A stretch of DNA of 11,487 nucleotides from an uncultured Lachnospiraceae bacterium (GTDB taxonomy: Bacteria > Bacillota > Clostridia > Lachnospirales > Lachnospiraceae), in the NCBI GenBank assembly GCA_934434905.1, contig CAKSAI010000076.1:1-11487 (forward strand), given 5' to 3'. Below the pieces are notes generated by a model that worked only from the letters and a program-made list of their open reading frames with translations, was not told the origin of the DNA and made no database searches. Below are positions 1 to 6,419 of the stretch, piece after piece. The position numbers were made by a program, and so were the translations under genes. Each line of letters opens with the position of its first letter. The first letter of the stretch is position 1.

Positions 1-29
1 GAATGCATGATTTCGGAATGGAGTTAGAA

Positions 30-929
30 ATGGAACAGACAGACAAAAGGTTTGCAGTCTTAATTGACGCAGACAATGTATCTCCCAAGTACATCAAGTA
101 TATTTTTGACGAGGTGTCGGATATGGGAGTTGCAACCTACAAACGGATATATGGGGACTGGACAGACCCGACCAAACGCGGCTGGAAGGACGTGCTGCTG
201 GAGTGGTCGGTGAATCCTATTCAACAGTACAGCTATACCTTCGGGAAGAATGCCACGGATTCCGCCATGATCATTGACGCCATGGACATTCTGTATTCTG
301 GGAATGTGGAGGGCTTCTGCCTGGTGTCCAGCGATTCAGACTTTACCAAGCTGGCGCAGCGGCTTCGGGAGGATGGCATCTTTGTGCTGGGTATGGGCGA
401 GCGCAAGACCCCTACGCCTTTTGTAAAAGCGTGTGATTCCTTCAAGATCCTGGAGGTCATCGCTTCCGAGGAGGTGTCCAAGGAGCAGATCACCAGCCTG
501 GAGGATATCCGGGGAGCGGTGGACAAGATCGTGACGGAGAACAACAATCTCGGCAAGCCTACAGGGATTGCTGAAGTGGGAAGCATTCTGGCGAAGAAGT
601 TTTCTGATTTTGATGTGCGTAACTTCGGATATTCCAAGTTATCTACGTTCCTGGAGAGCCTTGAGAACTTTGAAGTGGTGCGAAAGGGGACTACTTATTT
701 TGTACAGGATAAGAAAACCGGCGTTACCAGGAAGGATATCGAGGATCGTATCATCAAGCAGATCAAGGCTAACGGCGGCAAGATTGACAATATGAGCATC
801 ATTTACGAGGAACTGAAGCGGGCTTATCCCGATTTTCGTATCAAGCAGTACGGATTCAGTCGGTTCTCCAGCTTTATCCGCAGTTTTCCCAGCTTCCAGA
901 TCGAAGAGAATGTGGTGCGGCTGAAGTAG
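30..929 (+). CDS. NYN-domain (PIN-like) ribonuclease with two LOTUS/OST-HTH domains
   Basis: This 299-residue protein is probably an RNA-cleaving or RNA-binding factor. The N-terminal part (about residues 7-145) reads as a NYN/LabA-like PIN domain: VLIDADN with D13 and D15, an acidic D77 in a TDSAMIID stretch, and SSDSDF with D102 and D104, which together give the usual metal-binding acidic cluster. Two related C-terminal modules follow, about 155-228 and 233-299. Each carries a LOTUS-type signature: DFDVRNFGYSKLSTFLE in the first, DFRIKQYGFSRFSSFIR in the second. LOTUS domains are known RNA binders in eukaryotic germline proteins, and NYN-LOTUS proteins are known in bacteria with poorly defined roles. 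I chose the ATG at 30 because GGAG at 20-23 lies 6 nt before it; an in-frame ATG at 3 is possible but has no visible site. The gene is followed 9 nt later by RNase HI, which suggests co-transcription. Family assignment is firm; substrate is unknown. Confidence 0.9.
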   Translation: MEQTDKRFAVLIDADNVSPKYIKYIFDEVSDMGVATYKRIYGDWTDPTKRGWKDVLLEWSVNPIQQYSYTFGKNATDSAMIIDAMDILYSGNVEGFCLVSSDSDFTKLAQRLREDGIFVLGMGERKTPTPFVKACDSFKILEVIASEEVSKEQITSLEDIRGAVDKIVTENNNLGKPTGIAEVGSILAKKFSDFDVRNFGYSKLSTFLESLENFEVVRKGTTYFVQDKKTGVTRKDIEDRIIKQIKANGGKIDNMSIIYEELKRAYPDFRIKQYGFSRFSSFIRSFPSFQIEENVVRLK

Positions 930-938
930 AGGTGGCAT

Positions 939-1640
939 ATGGCGAAGAAGTATTATGCAGTAAAAAGTGGTCTGACGCGGGGAATCTATCTGACCTGGGA
1001 GGACTGCAGGAAGAATGTGGAAGGATTCGAGGGAGCCGTATATAAGAGCTTTGCATCGGTTGAGGAGGCGGCGGCTTTTCTGGAAGGGACTTCCGGCATG
1101 AGTGCCGGAACGGAAGAGCCAGTTGACATGGGCGCCGGAACGGAAGAGCCAGTTGACATGAGCACCGGAACGGAAGAGGTGATAGCGCCCGCTATGGCTG
1201 AGGACATCCCGGAGATGGCACCCGGTGAGGCTGTGGCGTATGTGGATGGAAGCTATAACGTGGCGACGAAAGAGTATGCCTGTGGAGTGGTGTTGTTCCA
1301 TGACGGCAGAACCGAGACCTTTTCTAAGAGGTTTGCGGATCCCGATCGGGCTGAAATGCGGAATGTGGCCGGAGAGATCGAGGGCAGCATGTGTGCCATG
1401 AACTATTGTCTGGAGCATGACATCAGGGAACTGACCATCTATTATGATTATGCGGGCGTGGAGCATTGGTGTACCGGAGCCTGGAAGGCCAACAAGGAGG
1501 GAACCCGTGCATATCGCGATTATTATGAGAAGGTCAGCCAGCGGGTTCGAATCCACTTTGTGAAGGTGAAGGGCCATTCCGGAGATAAATACAACGATAT
1601 GGCGGATAAGCTGGCCAAGCAGGCGATTGGCCTGGCATAA
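939..1640 (+). CDS. rnhA: Ribonuclease HI with N-terminal viroplasmin-like hybrid-binding domain
   Basis: This 233-residue protein should cut the RNA strand of RNA-DNA hybrids in the cytoplasm. Residues 1-50 form the small viroplasmin/RNase H1 N-terminal domain (KKYYAVKSGLTRGIYLTWED, then a GF-x-GA-x-YKSF pattern) that in relatives grips the hybrid. Residues about 96-233 are the RNase H fold. The likely catalytic set is complete: D103 in YVDGSYN, E146 in VAGEIEG, D170 in IYYDYAG, and D220 in YNDMAD, with H213 in VKGHSGD. The two domains are joined by an acidic linker made of a 10-residue repeat. The start ATG is preceded by AGAGGTGG at 928-934, which overlaps the upstream stop codon, so translation is probably coupled to the NYN gene. 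The copper promoter begins 9 nt after the stop and I see no terminator between them. Confidence 0.95.
   Translation: MAKKYYAVKSGLTRGIYLTWEDCRKNVEGFEGAVYKSFASVEEAAAFLEGTSGMSAGTEEPVDMGAGTEEPVDMSTGTEEVIAPAMAEDIPEMAPGEAVAYVDGSYNVATKEYACGVVLFHDGRTETFSKRFADPDRAEMRNVAGEIEGSMCAMNYCLEHDIRELTIYYDYAGVEHWCTGAWKANKEGTRAYRDYYEKVSQRVRIHFVKVKGHSGDKYNDMADKLAKQAIGLA
1098..1178 (+). repeat. 30-bp in-frame tandem repeat in the RNase H linker
   Basis: Two 30-bp units (1098-1127 and 1128-1157) differ by only a few bases, and a third is conserved for its first 21 bases (1158-1178). They encode MSAGTEEPVD, MGAGTEEPVD and MSTGTEE. The unit is a multiple of three, so copy-number change would lengthen or shorten the flexible acidic linker without breaking the frame. 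The near identity at DNA level suggests recent duplication or ongoing slippage. Confidence 0.9.
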
Positions 1641-1649
1641 AATTCAAGC

Positions 1650-1679
1650 TTGACAAGATACCCTCGTGGGGTATATAAT
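1650..1679 (+). promoter_or_regulatory. Copper operon promoter P1
   Basis: A perfect -35 TTGACA at 1650-1655 and a perfect -10 TATAAT at 1674-1679 are separated by 18 bp. The spacer is almost filled by a CsoR-type palindrome, so bound repressor would block RNA polymerase. Transcription would begin near 1686. Confidence 0.85.
1658..1674 (+). promoter_or_regulatory. CsoR-type operator O1
   Basis: The 17-bp palindrome ATACCCTCGTGGGGTAT has perfect 6-bp arms (ATACCC/GGGTAT) around a 5-bp centre. It matches the known GC-tract palindrome of CsoR sites, and csoR itself follows. It lies between the -35 and -10 of P1. Confidence 0.85.
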
Positions 1680-1683
1680 GCAT

Positions 1684-1712
1684 TTGCGTTAGATACCCTA
1701 TGGGGGTATAAT
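1684..1712 (+). promoter_or_regulatory. Second copper operon promoter P2
   Basis: TTGCGT at 1684-1689 and a perfect TATAAT at 1707-1712 are 17 bp apart. The segment resembles P1 (shared AGATACCCT core and following TATAAT), as if the promoter-operator module had been duplicated. Its -35 is weaker than that of P1, and the predicted P1 start site falls within it. Confidence 0.65.
1693..1709 (+). promoter_or_regulatory. CsoR-type operator O2
   Basis: ATACCCTATGGGGGTAT has the same 6-bp arms as O1 and overlaps the first bases of the P2 -10. The centres of O1 and O2 are 35 bp apart. Confidence 0.82.
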
Positions 1713-1743
1713 TTATTGCAATAGAAAGAAGGAAAGCATACGA

Positions 1744-2061
1744 ATGGGAGATACAGCAGATAGGAAGGAGTGTGGGTGCTGCCACAAGACGAAGGAGCGC
1801 TCCGAGAAGGAATATAAGAACCTGATTCACCGACTGAACCGGATCGAGGGGCAGATCCGCGGAATCCGGGGCATGGTGGAGAAGGATGCGTACTGCACGG
1901 ACATTCTGGTGCAGGTGGCGGCGGTGAATGCCGCGCTGAACAGCTTCAACAAGGTGCTTCTTGCCAACCACATTAAGACCTGTGTTACCAGGGATATCCG
2001 GGAGGGCAAGGAGGAGACTGTGGACGAGCTGCTGGCGACGTTGCAGAAGCTGATGAAATAA
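1744..2061 (+). CDS. csoR: Copper-sensing transcriptional repressor CsoR (DUF156 family)
   Basis: This 105-residue, all-helical repressor should bind the two upstream operators as a tetramer and let go when Cu(I) binds. The Cu(I) ligand triad of the family is visible: C51 in DAYCTDIL, then H76 and C80 in NHIKTC. The DNA-contacting N-terminal region has the usual HRLNRIEGQIRGI sequence (residues 29-41). Length is typical. An unusual extra N-terminal cluster, CGCCH at residues 10-14, precedes the conserved core and could be another metal site. The ATG at 1744 has AAGGA at 1729-1733, 10 nt upstream. copA begins 62 nt downstream in the same operon, so CsoR regulates itself and the exporter. Confidence 0.93.
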   Translation: MGDTADRKECGCCHKTKERSEKEYKNLIHRLNRIEGQIRGIRGMVEKDAYCTDILVQVAAVNAALNSFNKVLLANHIKTCVTRDIREGKEETVDELLATLQKLMK

Positions 2062-2069
2062 TAAGGTAG

Positions 2070-2092
2070 CAGTTCGGTCAGACCGTGAACTG
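2070..2092 (+). other. Imperfect hairpin between csoR and copA
   Basis: CAGTTCGGTC and GACCGTGAACTG can pair with a small bulge around a one-base centre. No T-run follows, so it is not a terminator. It lies 15 nt before the copA ribosome binding site (AAAGGAG, 2107-2113) and could affect mRNA stability or the ratio of the two products. Its role is speculative. Confidence 0.35.
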
Positions 2093-2123
2093 AACTGTTG
2101 CAAGGGAAAGGAGTGAGCAAGAT

Positions 2124-4772
2124 ATGGAACAATATAATGTGACCGGAATGAGCTGTGCTGCCTGCAGTACCCGTGTGGAGAAGGCAGTGTCGAAGGTTCC
2201 GGGAGTGGAGAGCTGCTCAGTGAGCCTTCTTACCAATTCCATGGGTGTGGAGGGAACAGCCTCGCCGGAGGAGATCATTAAGGCGGTGGAAAAGGCAGGC
2301 TACGGAGCTTTCAGAAAGAATACAGGGCGAGGCAGCGGAAGGTCTGCAAACGGATCTTCTGCGGGCGAAGCAGCGAATGGAGGAACAGGTGCAGGCCGGG
2401 ACATGTCAGCGGGTGAGGACGCGCTTAAGGATCGGGAGACACCGCTCTTGAAGAAGCGTCTGCTGGCGTCCCTGGGCTTTCTGATTGTGCTGATGTATTT
2501 TTCCATGGGACATATGATGTGGAACTGGCCGCTGCCGGGATTCCTGGCGGAAAACCATGTCGCCATGGGACTGGTGCAGCTGCTTCTTACCATTGTTATC
2601 ATGGTGATCAATCAGCGATTTTTTGTAAGTGGCTTTAAGAGCCTTATGCACGGCGCCCCCAATATGGATACGCTGGTAGCGCTGGGAGCCGGAGCGGCCT
2701 TCGGCTACAGCACCTACGCGCTGTTTGCCATGACAGATGCTCAGGTGAAGGGGAACATGGAACTGGTCATGTCCTACATGCACGAGTTTTATTTTGAATC
2801 GGCAGCCATGATCCTGACCCTGATAACGGTTGGGAAGATGTTGGAGGCGCGCTCCAAGGGCAAAACCACAGACGCCCTGAAGAGCCTGATGAAGCTGGCA
2901 CCCAAGACGGCAGTGGTACTTCGGGACAATGTGGAGACGGAGGTTCCCATCGAACAGGTGAATCAGGGGGATATCTTCGTGGTCCGGCCCGGTGAGAATA
3001 TCCCGGTGGACGGTGTGGTGATGGAAGGAAACAGTGCTGTCAACGAAGCTGCGCTGACAGGTGAGAGTATCCCCGTGGACAAAGCAGCCGGAAGTCAGGT
3101 GTCTGCGGCTACTGTCAATCAGTCGGGCTTCTTGAAATGCCGGGCAACCCGGGTGGGAGAGGACACCACGCTGTCCCAGATCATTCGGATGGTGAGTGAC
3201 GCAGCGGCCACCAAGGCTCCCATTGCCAAGGTAGCAGATAAGGTTTCCGGTGTGTTTGTACCGATAGTCATAACGATTGCAGCGATCACGATCCTTGTAT
3301 GGCTGCTTGCCGGGGAAGGCATTGGATTTGCGTTGGCAAGGGGCATATCGGTTCTGGTGATCAGCTGTCCCTGCGCATTGGGACTTGCCACACCGGTAGC
3401 CATCATGGTTGGGAATGGCATGGGTGCGAAAAACGGGATATTGTTCAAGACGGCGGTTTCCCTGGAGGAGGCCGGCAAGACGCAGATCGTGGCACTGGAC
3501 AAGACCGGAACCATCACCAGCGGAGAGCCGGAGGTGACGGATGTGATAACCGCGGAAGGGGTTGCAAAGGAAGAGCTGCTTAAAGCAGCCGCGGCGCTGG
3601 AAGCGAAGAGTGAGCACCCGCTGGCGAAGGCAGTGCTGAAATATGTTGGACAAGTGGCAACTGCCGGACAGGAAAACAGGACAGAGCAGCCGACAGTGCA
3701 GGAGCCGTATCTGCCCGAAATTACCGATTTTAAGGCTCTTCCCGGCAATGGTTTAAGCGGCATTCTGGAGGGAACAGCCATAAGCGGCGGCAATCTGAAC
3801 TTTATCAGCAGCCAGGCAGAGGTCTCCGAATCCATAAAAGCGCAGGCTGAGAGGCTGGCGGAGGAAGGCAAGACCCCCCTGTTTTTTGCCAGGGAAGGAA
3901 AGCTGCTTGGAATCATAGCGGTGGCGGATACGATCAAGACGGACAGCCCTGAAGCCATCCGGCAACTGAAGAATATGGGCATTCATGTGGTGATGCTGAC
4001 CGGGGATAACGAGCGGACAGCACGCGCCATCGGAGCCAAGGCGGGTGTGGACGAGGTGATCGCCGGGGTGCTGCCCGACGGGAAGGAAAGCGTGATCCGC
4101 AGTCTTAAGGAAATGGGCAAGAAGGTAGCCATGGTGGGCGACGGCATCAATGATGCACCTGCATTGACACGGGCAGACATTGGGATCGCCATCGGAGCCG
4201 GTACGGATATCGCTATCGACGCGGCCGATGTGGTTCTGATGAAGAGCCGTCTGTCCGATGTTCCGGCGGCCATCCGCCTAAGTCGTGCAACGCTTCGGAA
4301 TATCCACGAGAACCTGTTCTGGGCGTTCTTCTATAACGTCATTGGTATTCCGCTGGCGGCGGGGGTGTGGATCCCGATATTCCACTGGCAGTTGAATCCC
4401 ATGTTCGGTGCGGCGGCCATGAGCCTGTCCAGCTTCTGCGTGGTGACAAATGCGCTGCGCTTAAACCTGTTTCGGATGCATGATGCAGGCCGGGACCATA
4501 AAAGAAAGTCAGCAATAGGAATAGAACTTATTGAAAACTCAAAGAAAATGGAGGAAAAGAAAATGACAAAGACAATGAAGATCGAAGGAATGATGTGCGG
4601 ACACTGCGAGGCAGCCGTAAAGAAGGCGTTGGAGGTACTGCCGGAAGTGTCGGAGGCGGTTGTAAGCCATGAGGCCGGAACTGCAGTAGTGACCATGACT
4701 GCGGAGGTTTCGGATGAGACGTTGACGAAGACAGTCGAGGCGCTGGATTATAAGGTTGTTTCGGTGCAGTAA
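2124..4772 (+). CDS. copA: Copper-exporting P1B-type ATPase CopA with a fused C-terminal CopZ-like domain
   Basis: This 882-residue inner-membrane pump should export Cu(I) using ATP. In order: an N-terminal heavy-metal domain with GMSCAAC (C11, C14); a Gly/Ala/Ser-rich linker; four hydrophobic helices; the actuator domain with TGES at 312-315; the membrane metal site CPC at 415-417; the phosphorylation motif DKTGT with D459; the N-domain HP at 498-499; the hinge GDGINDAP at 672-679; then YN at 737-738 and M760-F-G-A-A-A-M-S-L-S-S in the last helices, the Cu(I)-type set. After the last helix a lysine-rich linker leads into a second heavy-metal domain, residues 814-882, with GMMCGHC. That tail matches a free CopZ chaperone in length (69 residues) and is preceded by an in-frame Shine-Dalgarno. 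The start is supported by AAAGGAG at 2107-2113. The gene lies in an operon with csoR. Confidence 0.95.
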   Translation: MEQYNVTGMSCAACSTRVEKAVSKVPGVESCSVSLLTNSMGVEGTASPEEIIKAVEKAGYGAFRKNTGRGSGRSANGSSAGEAANGGTGAGRDMSAGEDALKDRETPLLKKRLLASLGFLIVLMYFSMGHMMWNWPLPGFLAENHVAMGLVQLLLTIVIMVINQRFFVSGFKSLMHGAPNMDTLVALGAGAAFGYSTYALFAMTDAQVKGNMELVMSYMHEFYFESAAMILTLITVGKMLEARSKGKTTDALKSLMKLAPKTAVVLRDNVETEVPIEQVNQGDIFVVRPGENIPVDGVVMEGNSAVNEAALTGESIPVDKAAGSQVSAATVNQSGFLKCRATRVGEDTTLSQIIRMVSDAAATKAPIAKVADKVSGVFVPIVITIAAITILVWLLAGEGIGFALARGISVLVISCPCALGLATPVAIMVGNGMGAKNGILFKTAVSLEEAGKTQIVALDKTGTITSGEPEVTDVITAEGVAKEELLKAAAALEAKSEHPLAKAVLKYVGQVATAGQENRTEQPTVQEPYLPEITDFKALPGNGLSGILEGTAISGGNLNFISSQAEVSESIKAQAERLAEEGKTPLFFAREGKLLGIIAVADTIKTDSPEAIRQLKNMGIHVVMLTGDNERTARAIGAKAGVDEVIAGVLPDGKESVIRSLKEMGKKVAMVGDGINDAPALTRADIGIAIGAGTDIAIDAADVVLMKSRLSDVPAAIRLSRATLRNIHENLFWAFFYNVIGIPLAAGVWIPIFHWQLNPMFGAAAMSLSSFCVVTNALRLNLFRMHDAGRDHKRKSAIGIELIENSKKMEEKKMTKTMKIEGMMCGHCEAAVKKALEVLPEVSEAVVSHEAGTAVVTMTAEVSDETLTKTVEALDYKVVSVQ
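4563..4772 (+). CDS. Possible internal start giving free CopZ-like copper chaperone
   Basis: Within the copA frame an ATG at 4563 is preceded by GGAGG at 4550-4554 with 8 nt spacing, an ideal ribosome binding site. Starting here gives a 69-residue protein, MTKTMKIEGMMCGHCEAAVK onward, with one metal-binding CxxC and the size of a CopZ chaperone, which carries Cu(I) to CopA. The preceding linker codons (about 4500-4562) are A-rich and look like a former intergenic region that has lost its stop. This is either a relic of gene fusion or a working internal start that makes both pump and chaperone from one gene. The nested product is an inference. Confidence 0.45.
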   Translation: MTKTMKIEGMMCGHCEAAVKKALEVLPEVSEAVVSHEAGTAVVTMTAEVSDETLTKTVEALDYKVVSVQ

Positions 4773-4832
4773 TTCGGGAAAAAGCTAGCTGGATCGTTGT
4801 GTTAAGATCGTGCTAAGAACCAGGCATTTACA

Positions 4833-4862
4833 TTGACATATCCCCATGAAGTATGGTCTCAT
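4833..4862 (+). promoter_or_regulatory. Candidate promoter for the CorC-like gene
   Basis: TTGACA at 4833-4838 is followed after 18 bp by TCTCAT (4857-4862), a poor -10. If used, transcription would start near 4869, just ahead of the terminator-like hairpin. Support is weak: only the -35 is good. Confidence 0.25.
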
Positions 4863-4876
4863 AGTTACAGAAAAAT

Positions 4877-4916
4877 GTCCTGCGGGCATATTGGTATGCC
4901 CACAGGACGAATTTTT
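4877..4916 (+). terminator. Strong intrinsic terminator-like hairpin after copA
   Basis: The arms GTCCTGCGGGCATA (4877-4890) and TATGCCCACAGGAC (4895-4908) pair over 14 bp with one mismatch around a TTGG loop, followed by a T5 run at 4912-4916. An A5 run at 4871-4875 precedes the stem, so it could also work in reverse. It would end the csoR-copA transcript, but it stands so close to the next gene that it must also lie in that gene's leader. Confidence 0.85.
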
Positions 4917-4939
4917 GGAAGGATGTGAAATATAAAGGC

Positions 4940-6298
4940 ATGGACGGCGATCCAGATAGTAACATTTATATGTCAATTTTTTTGTTGGTTATTCTGATTT
5001 TCTTAAACGCGATCTTCGCCAGTGCGGAGATTGCCGTAATCTCAATGAACGATGCCAGGCTGCGGAAGATGTCTTCAAACGGAGACAGACGGGCGCGGAA
5101 GCTGGTACTTCTGACGGAGCAGCCTGCCCGCTTTCTGGCGACCATACAGGTAGCCATCACCCTGGCGGGACTCTTGCAGAGTGCTTTTGCAGCGGACAAG
5201 TTTGCTGATCCGCTGGTGTCAGCTCTGACAGAGGCGGGCGTTGCCTTATCTCCGGGAATCCTGAAAAATATCTGCATTGTGGCCATCACTTTGATCCTGG
5301 CCTATTTTAATCTGGTCTTCGGCGAGCTGGTACCCAAGCGTATTGCCATGAAGAAGTCGGAGGGCATGGCTCTTGGCATGTCCGGCATGCTGTATTTTGT
5401 GTCCAAGGTCTTTGCACCGTTGGTGTGGCTTCTGACGGCCTCTACGAATCTGGTGCTTCGGCTGTTTGGTATGAATCCCAACGAAGAGGAGGAAGCTGTG
5501 ACGGAGGAGGAGATCCGCATGATGCTGGCCGAGGGAAATGAGAAGGGAACGATACCCGCTGAGGAAAATGAGATGATCCTCAACGTGTTTGAATTCAATG
5601 ATATCTCTGTGGAGGAAATCTGTACTCACCGACGGGATACGGTACTGCTGTTTGCGGAAGACCCGCCCGAAGTCTGGGATGAGATCATTATGGAAAACCG
5701 CCACACCTATTACCCCATCTGCGGCGAGGACCAGGATGACATCATAGGTGTGCTGGATACCAAGGATTACTTCCGCCTGGCGGATAAGACGCGGGAGCAG
5801 GTGATGGAGCATGCGGCGGAGAAAGCCTTCTTCATTCCAGAGGGTATGAAGGCCAATGTGCTCTTTCACCGCATGAAGCAGGCAAGAACCTACTTCGCAG
5901 TGATCATCGACGAGTATGGCGGCATGTCCGGGATCATCACGCTTCATGATCTGATGGAAGCCCTGGTGGGCGATCTCAATGAGAAGGAGGAGCCGATGAA
6001 GCCTCAGGATATTGAGTGCCTGCCGGAAGGAACCTGGAAGATCCAGGGGTGCGCGGACCTGGAGGAGGTGTCCGCGGCCTGGAACCGCCCTCTGCCGATT
6101 GACATCTACGATACCTTCAGCGGTTACCTCTGCGGTTTGCTTGGCCGGGTGCCGGAGGACGGCGAGACCTTCATCTGGGAGAATGAGGCCATGAAGGTGG
6201 AGATCTGCCGGGTGCAGGGACATATGATCCAGGAGGCTGTCGTGCAGTTGAAGGAGCAGGAGATGCGAAAGGAGCAGTCCAAGATGCCCATAGTTTGA
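4940..6298 (+). CDS. CNNM/CorC-family membrane protein (hemolysin-like, DUF21-CBS-CorC_HlyC)
   Basis: This 452-residue protein belongs to the CorB/CorC/MpfA/CNNM group, whose studied members support Mg2+ export or magnesium homeostasis; the old name 'hemolysin' is misleading. The N-terminal DUF21 region has about four hydrophobic segments (first at 11-36, later ones ending with LVFGELVPKRIAMKKSEG, a family hallmark). A tandem CBS pair follows, about 198-345, ending in IDEYGGMSGIITLHDLMEAL, and then a CorC_HlyC domain at about 360-443 with IQGCADLEEV and DTFSGYLCGLLGRVPEDGE. The start is uncertain. I prefer the ATG at 4940 because MDGDPDSN fits relatives as I recall them, but the best Shine-Dalgarno (GGAAGGA, 4917-4923) is 16 nt away. 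A GTG at 4925 and an ATG at 4970 are alternatives. The stop codon lies inside the first TTGAAAAGT repeat of the next region. Confidence 0.9.
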   Translation: MDGDPDSNIYMSIFLLVILIFLNAIFASAEIAVISMNDARLRKMSSNGDRRARKLVLLTEQPARFLATIQVAITLAGLLQSAFAADKFADPLVSALTEAGVALSPGILKNICIVAITLILAYFNLVFGELVPKRIAMKKSEGMALGMSGMLYFVSKVFAPLVWLLTASTNLVLRLFGMNPNEEEEAVTEEEIRMMLAEGNEKGTIPAEENEMILNVFEFNDISVEEICTHRRDTVLLFAEDPPEVWDEIIMENRHTYYPICGEDQDDIIGVLDTKDYFRLADKTREQVMEHAAEKAFFIPEGMKANVLFHRMKQARTYFAVIIDEYGGMSGIITLHDLMEALVGDLNEKEEPMKPQDIECLPEGTWKIQGCADLEEVSAAWNRPLPIDIYDTFSGYLCGLLGRVPEDGETFIWENEAMKVEICRVQGHMIQEAVVQLKEQEMRKEQSKMPIV

Positions 6299-6402
6299 AA
6301 AGTTGGTATTTTTATGACTAAAAACATTTGAAAAGTCATAAATTTGACGAAGAAATTATATTGAAAAGTCAGTATTTCTATGCTATCATATGATTGAAAA
6401 GT
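6295..6402 (+). repeat. Four TTGAAAAGT repeats at exact 33-bp intervals
   Basis: TTGAAAAGT occurs at 6295, 6328, 6361 and 6394, each 33 bp after the last. The first and fourth continue with TG, the second and third with CA. Units one and three also share GTATTT and TATG at the same offsets. About three helical turns separate the copies, so they would face the same side of the DNA. The first covers the TGA of the upstream gene. The third supplies the -35 of the promoter for the next gene, and the fourth lies at its predicted transcription start. An array of operator sites is the simplest reading. Confidence 0.85.
6361..6389 (+). promoter_or_regulatory. Promoter of the AAA-DUF4143 gene
   Basis: TTGAAA at 6361-6366 and TATCAT at 6384-6389 are separated by exactly 17 bp, giving a start near 6396 and a leader of about 24 nt. 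The -35 is part of the third TTGAAAAGT repeat, so a protein binding the repeats would compete with RNA polymerase. Confidence 0.65.
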
Positions 6403-6419
6403 TGAATGGAGGTGTTGCT

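Noticed and set aside
639..1577. Antisense open frame opposite the NYN and RNase H genes
   Set aside because: It spans two clear genes on the other strand, and its repeated peptide is only the reverse of the RNase H linker repeat.
2330..2420. Programmed frameshift after the N-terminal CopA metal domain, as in Escherichia coli
   Set aside because: I see no slippery heptamer followed by a nearby stop and structure in this linker; the chaperone-like domain is at the other end.
2406..3653. Long antisense open frame opposite copA
   Set aside because: It is a shadow of copA: no plausible start signal, a protein with no recognisable domain, and copA on the other strand has every family motif.
4793..4817. 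Imperfect direct repeat GATCGT...TAAGA after copA
   Set aside because: The two copies differ by several bases and a gap, and are too short to separate from chance.
5246..6223. Antisense open frame opposite the CorC-like gene
   Set aside because: Its length comes from the codon bias of the + strand gene; no start site or domain supports it.
6295..6402. The regularly spaced repeats as a CRISPR array
   Set aside because: Only 9-11 bases per unit are conserved, the units are 33 bp in total with no true spacers, and no cas gene is nearby.
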